A model generated the notes under the pieces. It saw only the letters and a list, made by a program, of their open reading frames with translations, was not told where the DNA came from and did not search any database. A stretch of DNA of 64,000 bases, from positions 87,403-151,402 of the forward strand of contig JBKJPX010000009.1 in NCBI GenBank assembly GCA_046594215.1, in the 5' to 3' direction. This DNA comes from Panacagrimonas sp046594215 (lineage in GTDB: Bacteria > Pseudomonadota > Gammaproteobacteria > Nevskiales > Nevskiaceae). The translations under genes and the position numbers were made by a program. Shown piece after piece: positions 18,866 to 26,777 of this stretch; position 1 is the stretch's first letter; every line of letters begins with the position of its first letter.

Positions 18866-20200
18866 TCAGCTCACCAGCGCGAAGTGCGCGAGGTCGCCCA
18901 TCCCTTTGATGGCGATCGGACCCCGCGCGTACAGCTTGTCCGAACGGGCCAGCTCGCTAGTCCGGGCGTCCACGAGGATTTCGTTGTCCAGCGCCTGCGC
19001 GCACAGGCGCGACGCCAGGTTCACGGCCGGGCCGATGGCCGTATATTCCATGCGCGAAATCGACCCGATGGCGCCCACGGTGACCGGCCCGCTGGCCACG
19101 CCCAGGCCGGCGCCGAGTCCGGTGTCGGGGCCGCCCCAGCGCGCGATGACGCGGTGGATCGTCTCGTTGAGACGGCTCGCCAGAATCAGACCCTTGCTCG
19201 CATGGTCGATCTCGGGCAGGGGCGCGCCGATGAGGATCAGCACGCCGTCGCCCGCGTAGTCCTTGATCGTCGCGCCGAATTCCGACACGGCCGCGCCGAC
19301 GTCGTCGTAATACTCTCCCAGCAAGCGCAGCACTTCGCCGGAAGACTGCATCTGCGAGAAACGCGTGAACCCGCGCAGGTCGCAGCACACCACGGTGATC
19401 TCCATGACGCGCGGCTGGAGCGTGTGCTCGATCCCCTTGTAGCGCACAAGCTTCACGACTTCCGGCGACAGGAAGCGGCTCATGAACTGTCCGCGCTGTC
19501 CCTGCATGACGTAATAGCGGATCGCGCCCAACATGAAGATCAGCAGCCCGACCAGGGTGCTCAGCACGTTGTATCCGCCCGGCAGCACGTAGGCGGCGAA
19601 GAGGAAGGGCGAGGCCGCACCGGCACCGATGGCGCGCACGCGCTCGGCCGGGTCAACGCGCTGCGAAAACAGCACGGCGCCCACGATCGCGACGATCAGG
19701 GACAGCAGCGCCACCGGCACCACGAACATCAGGCTTCCAGGTTGTGTGCAGGTCTGCGGAGGTTCGAGACACCAGAAGAACTGCGTGAAACGTTCGATCG
19801 GAAAGATCGACCCGAGCGCGAGATAGACCGCCAGGACGGCGCCGTACGCCCACGAGCAGATCCGGATCACCCGCATCGCCTGGCGCGTGGGCTGGGCCGC
19901 ACGCGCGACCCGCAGCATCCAGACGAAGAACGAGCTGAACATGACCGCGTCCATGATCGGCAGTCGCGCGAACCAGGGAACGTTCCGTCCGTCAGGATGC
20001 AGGACGATTTGCGAGAGGTAGACGAACACCGATATCCCGACCATTCCGAACGTCAGCGAAATGGCGCGCGTCGTCGGCGAATGCGGCTCGGCCACGAAGA
20101 GCGCAAGCGCCACGCCCACCATCGCAATGCCAACGGACAGGGACAGAGCCATGATGGCGTCATTGGCCATCGGCATCTGAAAGTAGTCGAGGTAGTTCAC
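18866..20200 (-). CDS. Membrane class III adenylate/guanylate cyclase
   Basis: About 444 aa. The N-terminal half has six or seven hydrophobic segments (for example MALSLSVGIAMVGVALALFV, MFVVPVALLSLIVAIVGAVL, LSTLVGLLIFMLGAIRYYV). The C-terminal half is a class III cyclase domain: the metal-binding aspartates are in VCCDLRGFTRF (about D274) and DYAGDGVLILIGAP (about D318), with a lysine before the second (TIKDYAGD), which favours ATP. It should make cAMP at the inner membrane face in response to an unknown signal. The GTG at 20200 has GGGAG upstream and is preferred; an ATG at 20269 is possible. Confidence 0.85.
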   Translation of the reverse strand: MNYLDYFQMPMANDAIMALSLSVGIAMVGVALALFVAEPHSPTTRAISLTFGMVGISVFVYLSQIVLHPDGRNVPWFARLPIMDAVMFSSFFVWMLRVARAAQPTRQAMRVIRICSWAYGAVLAVYLALGSIFPIERFTQFFWCLEPPQTCTQPGSLMFVVPVALLSLIVAIVGAVLFSQRVDPAERVRAIGAGAASPFLFAAYVLPGGYNVLSTLVGLLIFMLGAIRYYVMQGQRGQFMSRFLSPEVVKLVRYKGIEHTLQPRVMEITVVCCDLRGFTRFSQMQSSGEVLRLLGEYYDDVGAAVSEFGATIKDYAGDGVLILIGAPLPEIDHASKGLILASRLNETIHRVIARWGGPDTGLGAGLGVASGPVTVGAIGSISRMEYTAIGPAVNLASRLCAQALDNEILVDARTSELARSDKLYARGPIAIKGMGDLAHFALVS

Positions 20201-20318
20201 GGGACTCCCGGACAATCCGCATCCCAGCGGGCGACCTTTTGCCACAGGCTGTCCAATCGCCGATGCCATAGCTTATCGGACGCGCATCCCGGGCATTGGC
20301 CCGCTGCATCACGCCCAA

Positions 20319-21992
20319 ATGGCCATCGATGCGTACCATGCGCGAACCCACCAGGCCCTGCGCGACGACGTGGCTTCAACCTCCTACGACACGCTGATCA
20401 TCGGCGCCGGACACAACGGCCTGGTCTGCGCGGCCTACCTCGCCAAGGCAGGCCGCAAGGTGCTGGTGCTCGAGCGGCGCGGGATCGTGGGCGGCGCCTG
20501 CGTCACCGAGGAACTCGCGCCGGGGTATCGCGTGTCGAGCGCCTCTTACGTCGTCAGCCTGCTGCTGCCCGAGATCGAACGCGACCTTCGGCTCGCGGAG
20601 TTCGGCTACCGGGTGCTGCCGCGCAGTCCGTCCTCGTTCACGCCTTTCGCCGACGGCCGCTCGCTGCTCATGGGCCCGGATGGCGAACTCAACCGGCGCG
20701 AGATCGCGAAGTTCTCGGCGCGGGACGCCGAGGCCTTCCCGAAGTACGAGGCCCTGCTCACGCGCATCGCCGAGCACCTCGAACCCGCGCTGATGGACAC
20801 GCCGCCCGACCTGCTGCCGCTGCCGCCCGAGTGGCGCAAGCGCGGCTTCCTGGACCGCCTGCGCAACCTGCGCCGTGGCGGCGCGCTGTATCGCGCGATG
20901 AAGAAACTCGGCGCCGATCTGCCGGAGGCCATCGAGATCCTCACAGGCGCGGCCACCTCCCTGCTCGATCGCTGGTTCGAATCGCCGGAACTGAAGGGCA
21001 CGCTCGCGACCGACGCGATCATCGGCAGCTTCGCCCCGCCCTCCGCGGCCGGTTCGGGTTACGTGCTGCTGCACCACGTCATGGGCATGGCCGGTGGCGC
21101 GCGCGGCGTCTGGGGCTATGTCGAGGGCGGCATGGGGGCGCTGACGCAGGCGATGGCGCGCTCGGCGCAGAGCCTGGGCGTGGAGATCCGTTGCGGGGCC
21201 GATGTCGCCGAGATCCTCGTCGAGGGCGGGCGTGCCTGCGGCGTGCGACTCGCCGGCGGCGAGACGGTCCGCGCCAGACAGGTCGTCTCGAACGCCACGG
21301 CGCACATCACGTTCGAAAAGCTCGTCAGGCCCGAGGCCCTGCCCGCGGATTTCCGACGCGCCGTCCAGCGCATCGACTATTCGAGCGCGGCGGTGAAAAT
21401 CAACCTCGCCGTCTCCGAGCTTCCGCGCTTCGCCTGCATGCCCGACCGCGGCGGCACCGTGGGCCCCGAGCACCGCGGAACGATCCACGTCAACTCGATG
21501 CCCGAAGACCTCGAGCGCGCCTACGAAGACGCGCGGCGCGGCGTGCCCAGCGCGCGTCCCGTGATCGAGATGGTGATTCCCAGCAGCGTCGACACCACGC
21601 TCGCGCCGCCGGGGCACCACATCGTCAACCTGTTCGTGCAGTACGCGCCCTACGCGCCCGCGGACGGCGGCTGGGATGTGCAACGCGACGTTTTCGCCGA
21701 CCGCTGCATCGCGCAGATCACGGAACACGCGCCAAACTTCGCGGCCAGCGTGCTGCACCGCGAGGTGCTCGCCCCGCCCGACCTCGAGCGGCGCTTCAAT
21801 CTCACGGGCGGCAACATCTTCCAGGGCGCGATGCCGCTGCATCAGCTGTTCAGCTTCCGCCCTGTGCCCGGCTGGTCGGACTACGCGACACCGGTGCGCG
21901 GCTTGTTTCTGTGCGGCGCGGCCGCGCACCCGGGTGGCGGCGTGATGGGTGCCTGCGGGCGCAACGCGGCGCAGGCGATCCTGCGCGCCTGA
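20319..21992 (+). CDS. FAD-dependent oxidoreductase, phytoene desaturase/PYROXD2-like
   Basis: 557 aa. The N-terminal dinucleotide fold TLIIGAGHNGLVCAAYLAKAG, the ERRGIVGGACVTEE segment that binds FAD ribose, and the C-terminal GLFLCGAAAHPGGGVMGACGRNAAQA closing motif match the CrtI/PYROXD2 flavoprotein group. Members include carotenoid desaturases, but this one lacks neighbouring crt genes and resembles the PYROXD2 branch, whose substrate is unknown. Divergent from the cyclase and followed at 91 bp by the large LuxR regulator on the same strand. The first 18 residues may not be translated if a later start is used. Confidence 0.85.
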   Translation: MAIDAYHARTHQALRDDVASTSYDTLIIGAGHNGLVCAAYLAKAGRKVLVLERRGIVGGACVTEELAPGYRVSSASYVVSLLLPEIERDLRLAEFGYRVLPRSPSSFTPFADGRSLLMGPDGELNRREIAKFSARDAEAFPKYEALLTRIAEHLEPALMDTPPDLLPLPPEWRKRGFLDRLRNLRRGGALYRAMKKLGADLPEAIEILTGAATSLLDRWFESPELKGTLATDAIIGSFAPPSAAGSGYVLLHHVMGMAGGARGVWGYVEGGMGALTQAMARSAQSLGVEIRCGADVAEILVEGGRACGVRLAGGETVRARQVVSNATAHITFEKLVRPEALPADFRRAVQRIDYSSAAVKINLAVSELPRFACMPDRGGTVGPEHRGTIHVNSMPEDLERAYEDARRGVPSARPVIEMVIPSSVDTTLAPPGHHIVNLFVQYAPYAPADGGWDVQRDVFADRCIAQITEHAPNFAASVLHREVLAPPDLERRFNLTGGNIFQGAMPLHQLFSFRPVPGWSDYATPVRGLFLCGAAAHPGGGVMGACGRNAAQAILRA

Positions 21993-22083
21993 ACCGCGCG
22001 ATCATCATCGACCGGGCCTGCACCCGCGTGGACTTGCGCCGGGCACTCCGATACAACCCCGCTTCGGCCACGCTCGATCGGCA

Positions 22084-24840
22084 ATGAAGCGCGCAGCACC
22101 TCTCAAGAACAACAACAGCGGCACGCGGCCTAAACCCCTGGTCAGCACCAAGCTGCGCCCGCCGTCGAACCGCGGAACCCTGATCGAGCGGCCGCAGCTG
22201 ATCCTGACCCTGCGCGAGACCTTGTCGCGCAAGCTGGCGCTGATCTACGGACCCGCCGGTTTCGGCAAGACGACCCTGGCGACGCAGTGGTTCGCTGAAC
22301 TGCGCGGCGCCGGCACCTCGGTGGCCTGGCTGGCGGTCGACGCCTCGGACAACGATCTCAATCGTTTTCTCGGCTACCTCGTCGAGGCGGTGCGCGGCAC
22401 CGAGCCCGACATGGGCGAAGGCCTGCACCAGGTCATCGAGGCCAACCCCGGCAGCGCCGTCGACTTCGTGATCGACACGCTGGTCAATGACCTGTCGCTG
22501 CACGACGCCGACTTCGTGCTCTTTCTCGACGACTGGCACCTCGTCAGCGACACGCGTGTACACGAGGCCCTGCAGATGCTGCTGTCGCGCAGTCCGCCCA
22601 ACCTGCATGTGGTCGTAGCCAGCCGCACGCGCACCGGCATCCCGATCGCACGCCTACGCGTGCAGAACGAACTGGTCGAGATCGACGCGTCGCGCCTTCG
22701 TTTCGACTTCGAGGAATCGCGCACCTACCTGACCTCGGTGAAGTCGCTCGACCTGCGCCCCGAGGACCTGATGGCGCTGTGGCGCAGCACCGAGGGCTGG
22801 GCGGCGGCACTGCAGCTGGCCTCGCTGTCGCTGCGTGAGTCGGGCGATCACGAACGCATCCTGCAGTGGACTTCGGGCGCGTCCAACGACATCGGCGAGT
22901 ACCTGGCCGAGAACGTCGTCGACAACCTGCCGGCGGACCAGGTCAGCTTCATGCTCAAGACCTCGGTGCTCGATCGCATGTGCGGTGATCTCTGCGCCGC
23001 GGTCACCGGCAAGAAGGACAGCAGCGCACGGCTCGAGGCGCTCGAAAAGCAGGAGATGTTCCTGCTGCCGATCGACGAAGAGCGGCAGTGGTTCCGCTAC
23101 CACCACCTGTTCGCGCGCTTCCTGCAGCGACGCCTGCAGAAGCAGATGCCGGACAAAATCCAGAACCTGCACCTGTTGGCGGCGCAGTGGTTCTCGTCAC
23201 GCGGGCACACCGCCGACGCCGTGAAGCACGCGCTGCTCGCCGACGAGACCTCGCGGGCCGTGGATCTGGTCGAGCGGGACGCGATGAACCTGGTCGAACA
23301 CAGCCACATGTCGACCCTGCTCAATCTCGTCAGCCAGCTCCCCCGCACCTCGCTGTTCGATCGCCCGCGCCTGCAGATGGCTATCGCCTGGGCCACCTGC
23401 CTGACGCACCGCCGCCAGGAATCGATCGAGGCGCTGTGGCATGTCGAGCGCCTCGCGGAAGCCGCGCCGCCCGAGCAGAGGAGCTTGCTGATCGATGAAG
23501 CCAAGGTCGTGCGCGCCTGCAACGGCGTCTACGCCGACCAGATCAAGGGCGTCGAAGAACTCCTGCGTCCCTGCCTGTCGCAGGTCGACAAATTCTCGCC
23601 CTGGGCGGTGGCCGTTGCCGCCAACATCCGCGCCTACTGCTACATCCGCGCCTTCGATTACGGCAAGGTCGCGCCGCTGATGGTGTCGGCGCGCGCCTAC
23701 CAGGACCGTGTCGAGGGCGTGTTCGCCGCCGTCTACGGCCGCTGCTTCGACGGCATCGCGGCGCAGAGCGCCGGCCGCCTGAATGCCGCGCGCGAAATGT
23801 TCAGCGGCGCGCTGGACGTGGCCTCGCGCATCGCCGGCCGCCAGTCGCACGCAGCCCGCCTCGCCGGCGCGCTGCTCGGCCAGCTGCTGTACGAGGAGAA
23901 CGACCTGGCCCGGGCAGAGCGTCTGCTCAGCGACAGCCGCGTGCTCGGCTTCGAAGGCGGCGCGGTGGATTTCTACATCGCGACCTACCTGTCGAGCAGC
24001 CGCCTGATGCTGCACAAGGCCGGCACCGAGGAGGCGCTTGCGATCCTGCAGGAAGGTGAGGACACGGCGCGTGCCCTGTCGCTCGACCGGCTGCGAGTGG
24101 CGGTGGCCTGTGAGCGCGTGCGCGTCAGGCTCAGCGCCGGCGACGTGCGCGGTGCCGAACAGATCCTGGCCGAACTGGATACGCGGCAATTGGCCGGTGA
24201 CAGTGACGAGATCCAGCTCTACATCGCCACGGCCAAGGCGAGATTGCTCTGCGTGCGCGGCACCGCTGGCTTGGCCGTCGGCATCCTGCGGGAACAGATC
24301 GCGCTCGCGACGCGTCGCGGCCAGAAGCTCCAGGAACTGGTACTGCGCATCCTGCTGTCGGTGGCGCTGGACCTGGACGGCCAATCGGAGGAGGCGGAAC
24401 ACACGCTGCTCGACACGGTCGACGAGGCCATGCCGCTGGGCATGGTTCGCTCGCTGCTCGACGAGGGGCCGCCGTTGATCGCGATCCTCGAACGCGCACG
24501 TGACCAGTCGCGCAAGCGCAACCCCGAGCAGCAGGGCGACGTCGTCCGCTTCAGCGCGACCGCGCAGCGCCTGCTGACCATCAGCCGCCATCCGGTACAT
24601 GGGGTACGCGGACAGTCGGGTTCGCGCACACGCGTGGCCGAGCTCACCGCGCGCGAGACCGAGGTGCTGCGCCTGCTCGAGCAGGGCCGCTCGAACAAGG
24701 AAATCGCGCGGGCGCTCGCCATCGGCGTCGAGACCGTGAAGTGGTACCTCAAGAACATCTTCGTGAAGCTCGGCGTCTCGACGCGCGCCCAAGCCGTCAC
24801 CGAATCGCGCAAGCAGAAGCTGTTCGGCGCAAACGGTTGA
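22084..24840 (+). CDS. LuxR-family ATP-dependent regulator, MalT/AlkS type
   Basis: 918 aa. A STAND-type ATPase is at the N-terminus (Walker A YGPAGFGKTTLATQ at about residues 55-68; FVLFLDDWHLV as Walker B), then a winged-helix/arm region, a long helical TPR-like sensor region (about 350-830), and a C-terminal LuxR helix-turn-helix LTARETEVLRLLEQGRSNKEIARAL at about 855-880. MalT responds to maltotriose and AlkS to alkanes; this protein could be the inducer-sensing activator of a nearby catabolic operon, perhaps the monooxygenase region downstream. The ATG at 22084 fits the family N-terminus. Confidence 0.9.
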   Translation: MKRAAPLKNNNSGTRPKPLVSTKLRPPSNRGTLIERPQLILTLRETLSRKLALIYGPAGFGKTTLATQWFAELRGAGTSVAWLAVDASDNDLNRFLGYLVEAVRGTEPDMGEGLHQVIEANPGSAVDFVIDTLVNDLSLHDADFVLFLDDWHLVSDTRVHEALQMLLSRSPPNLHVVVASRTRTGIPIARLRVQNELVEIDASRLRFDFEESRTYLTSVKSLDLRPEDLMALWRSTEGWAAALQLASLSLRESGDHERILQWTSGASNDIGEYLAENVVDNLPADQVSFMLKTSVLDRMCGDLCAAVTGKKDSSARLEALEKQEMFLLPIDEERQWFRYHHLFARFLQRRLQKQMPDKIQNLHLLAAQWFSSRGHTADAVKHALLADETSRAVDLVERDAMNLVEHSHMSTLLNLVSQLPRTSLFDRPRLQMAIAWATCLTHRRQESIEALWHVERLAEAAPPEQRSLLIDEAKVVRACNGVYADQIKGVEELLRPCLSQVDKFSPWAVAVAANIRAYCYIRAFDYGKVAPLMVSARAYQDRVEGVFAAVYGRCFDGIAAQSAGRLNAAREMFSGALDVASRIAGRQSHAARLAGALLGQLLYEENDLARAERLLSDSRVLGFEGGAVDFYIATYLSSSRLMLHKAGTEEALAILQEGEDTARALSLDRLRVAVACERVRVRLSAGDVRGAEQILAELDTRQLAGDSDEIQLYIATAKARLLCVRGTAGLAVGILREQIALATRRGQKLQELVLRILLSVALDLDGQSEEAEHTLLDTVDEAMPLGMVRSLLDEGPPLIAILERARDQSRKRNPEQQGDVVRFSATAQRLLTISRHPVHGVRGQSGSRTRVAELTARETEVLRLLEQGRSNKEIARALAIGVETVKWYLKNIFVKLGVSTRAQAVTESRKQKLFGANG

Positions 24841-24903
24841 GCCCGTCCGGGTCCGGGTCCTGCTGTTCCGGCCTCTCTTCATCGGTACACACGGAGCGGC
24901 GAG

Positions 24904-25172
24904 ATGGCCCGATACGGAAGGAAGGCGGCGACCAAGGTCGCCGCGGCGCTCCACCGGCAGAAACGCGGCAAGCTCAAGAGCGGCGGCTCCGGCGACACGG
25001 TGAAAAGCCGGAAACAGGCGATCGCGATCGGGCTTTCGGAAGCCCGGCGTGCCGGCGGCAAGGTACCGAGGCAACCCCAAAAGGACACGACCAAAAAAGC
25101 AGTGAAGACAAGGCCCGGCGCGCGCCGGCCAGGAAAGCCGTCGGTAGGACCACACGCAAGAAGAGTCAGTAG
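24904..25172 (+). CDS. DUF6496 small basic protein with apparent -1 frameshift
   Basis: The first 65 codons match DUF6496: MARYGRKAATKVAAAL, KLKSGGSGDTVKSRKQAIAI and GLSEARRAGGKVP, a small lysine-rich protein family. In the zero frame the sequence then continues without a stop to 25455. The expected basic tail, APARKAVGRTTRKKSQ followed by a stop at 25172, is instead in the -1 frame. The two frames meet at a run of six A bases (25093-25098, codons AAA AAA). Either one base was lost from an A7 run, or the ribosome slips. The coordinates given are for the frameshifted product of about 89 aa. Function unknown; possibly nucleoid- or stress-related by composition. Confidence 0.65.
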
Positions 25173-25230
25173 CCAGGCCCGGGTCCGCCCCTTGCTCAGC
25201 CTCGCTCAGCCCACCGCGGAGCAGTTACCC

Positions 25231-25455
25231 ATGGACGAATTCGACTTCACCGACGGACTCAAGATCGTCCTCGTATCCATCTTCATGCTCGGCTCGGTGC
25301 AGTTGCACGCCGTCATCGACGAGTCCGGGAATCACGCGGCGGGCCGCGTGGATCGCCTCGCCTCGCCGGCAACTCCGGCCGCCCAGGCCACGCAAGAGGT
25401 CAGCATGCCCGCGGACGTCGGGCATGCCGCGGACAACCGGCCACTCAGAACGTGA
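25231..25455 (+). CDS. Small putative membrane protein
   Basis: 74 aa from the ATG at 25231, which has GGAGC 8 nt upstream. MDEFDFTDGLKIVLVSIFML... contains one hydrophobic stretch (about residues 9-26) followed by a polar, Ala/Pro-rich tail. It is in the same frame as the 5' part of the DUF6496 gene with no stop in between, so reading without the frameshift would fuse the two into 183 aa. Separate translation is more likely given its own start and ribosome site. Family not recognised. Confidence 0.45.
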   Translation: MDEFDFTDGLKIVLVSIFMLGSVQLHAVIDESGNHAAGRVDRLASPATPAAQATQEVSMPADVGHAADNRPLRT

Positions 25456-25601
25456 CTCCGTACTCTTCAAGCTTCGCCGCGGGCCTCTGCTCGCGCTACT
25501 TCGTCGAAGCTCACAGGCAGGTCATCGGGAGACCCCTCTTCGACTGCGGAGGGATCGCCGCGCCGTAGAGGGCGTTGCTCGCCCTGCCCTGCCAGCGCCC
25601 C

Positions 25602-26630
25602 TCAGCCGGGATCGATCCGTGAACGTTCTGCACGGACCCGTCGGCTCGAACGGACACTGTCCCCGTGCCATCGGCGAAAGGAGCGGCTCAGCGACGTCAG
25701 GTCCGCATATCCGAGCAGGCCCGCGATCTGCGTGGCACTCATCTCGGAATGCCGCATGTACTTGTCGGCGAGGTCTGCCCGAGCAGCGTCCTTGATGGAC
25801 CGGAAGCTATGGCCGGTTTTCTGCAATCGCTCCTGGAGCGTTCGCACGGACAGGCCCATCGCGACGCTGACGTCGTTCACCGAACATTTTCCATAGGGCA
25901 ACAGTGCGCGGACGATGCCCTGCACCTGGAACGTGGTCGCCGTGGCGGGAAGGTCCTCGTCGTGGCGCAGCACCTGCCGGACCAGCGACCGGATCCGGGG
26001 TTCGTGACCGATCAGGCGCCGCTCGAGAATGGTCGCGTCCAGTTCGATGGCGTTTCGATCACTGTTGAATCGAAGATTCGGCCCGAAGATCTTTCGATGC
26101 AGTCGCAGGTCCTGTGGTTCCTCGTGACGGAACCACACAGCGGGGGCCGTCCAGCCGCGCGGCCCGTGTGACCGGATCTCCTCAAGCGTGAGCGCGAGCG
26201 CGTATTCGGACATCTGCACCTCGCTCTGCGCCTGCCCCGTCGCGGCCGACCAGTTCAAGACACCACCCTTGCCCATCGACTCGAAGCTCATCACGGCCGA
26301 GCTGCTGTAGAGATCGAAGTGTTTCGCGAAGTCTTCGCACATCTGGCGAACCGTGTGCGCGTTGCGCAGGAGCAGCCAGAGCGGACCCACGACCGCGCCC
26401 AGGCGCGTGCCGCCCGCGAGCTCCAATCCCCAGTTGCGCCGATCGCAGGTCTTGGCCGCGATTTCGAAGAACGCCATGACACTGCGCCCGCTGATCAGGA
26501 GGTCGGGGTCCGTCAGCGCGGCGGGAGAGACGCCAGCCTTGCGCGCGATCGCGGACGGCTGCCTTCCGGCCGAGCGGATCATCGAAGCGGCTCCGCTGAG
26601 GATGACGCTGCGGACAAGGGGTCCGGACAA
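25602..26630 (-). CDS. AraC-family transcriptional regulator (arabinose-binding-like N-terminal domain)
   Basis: 342 aa. The N-terminal three-quarters match the PF12625-type effector domain of OruR/ArgR-like regulators (AGVSPAALTDPDLLISGR, FHRKIFGPNLRFN-like region LHRKIFGPNLRFNSDRNAIELD). The C-terminal AraC DNA-binding domain has two helix-turn-helix parts: SVNDVSVAMGLSVRTLQERLQ and MSATQIAGLLGYADLTSLSRSFRRW. Divergent from the BVMO-esterase gene (147 bp apart), so it is the best candidate activator for it. The frame opens with TTG at 26630; an ATG at 26582 is possible. Confidence 0.88.
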   Translation of the reverse strand: MSGPLVRSVILSGAASMIRSAGRQPSAIARKAGVSPAALTDPDLLISGRSVMAFFEIAAKTCDRRNWGLELAGGTRLGAVVGPLWLLLRNAHTVRQMCEDFAKHFDLYSSSAVMSFESMGKGGVLNWSAATGQAQSEVQMSEYALALTLEEIRSHGPRGWTAPAVWFRHEEPQDLRLHRKIFGPNLRFNSDRNAIELDATILERRLIGHEPRIRSLVRQVLRHDEDLPATATTFQVQGIVRALLPYGKCSVNDVSVAMGLSVRTLQERLQKTGHSFRSIKDAARADLADKYMRHSEMSATQIAGLLGYADLTSLSRSFRRWHGDSVRSSRRVRAERSRIDPG

Positions 26631-26777
26631 GAGGAGGCTCCATCGGTCGGCCCGCGCATTGTGCCAACTCCACCGCGTCTTTTGCCAAGTCGGCGATCAG
26701 GGAAGGCGCGAACCTAAATCAATGCCGGAGCCGGCTTCGCCGAGCTCGCGGCTTTCGAACATAACGAGGAGAACATC

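Noticed and set aside
18725..22087. A plus-strand open frame of 1,120 codons across the cyclase and flavoprotein region
   Set aside because: Arg-rich sequence without motifs, lying over two genes with complete catalytic motifs; an artefact of codon bias.
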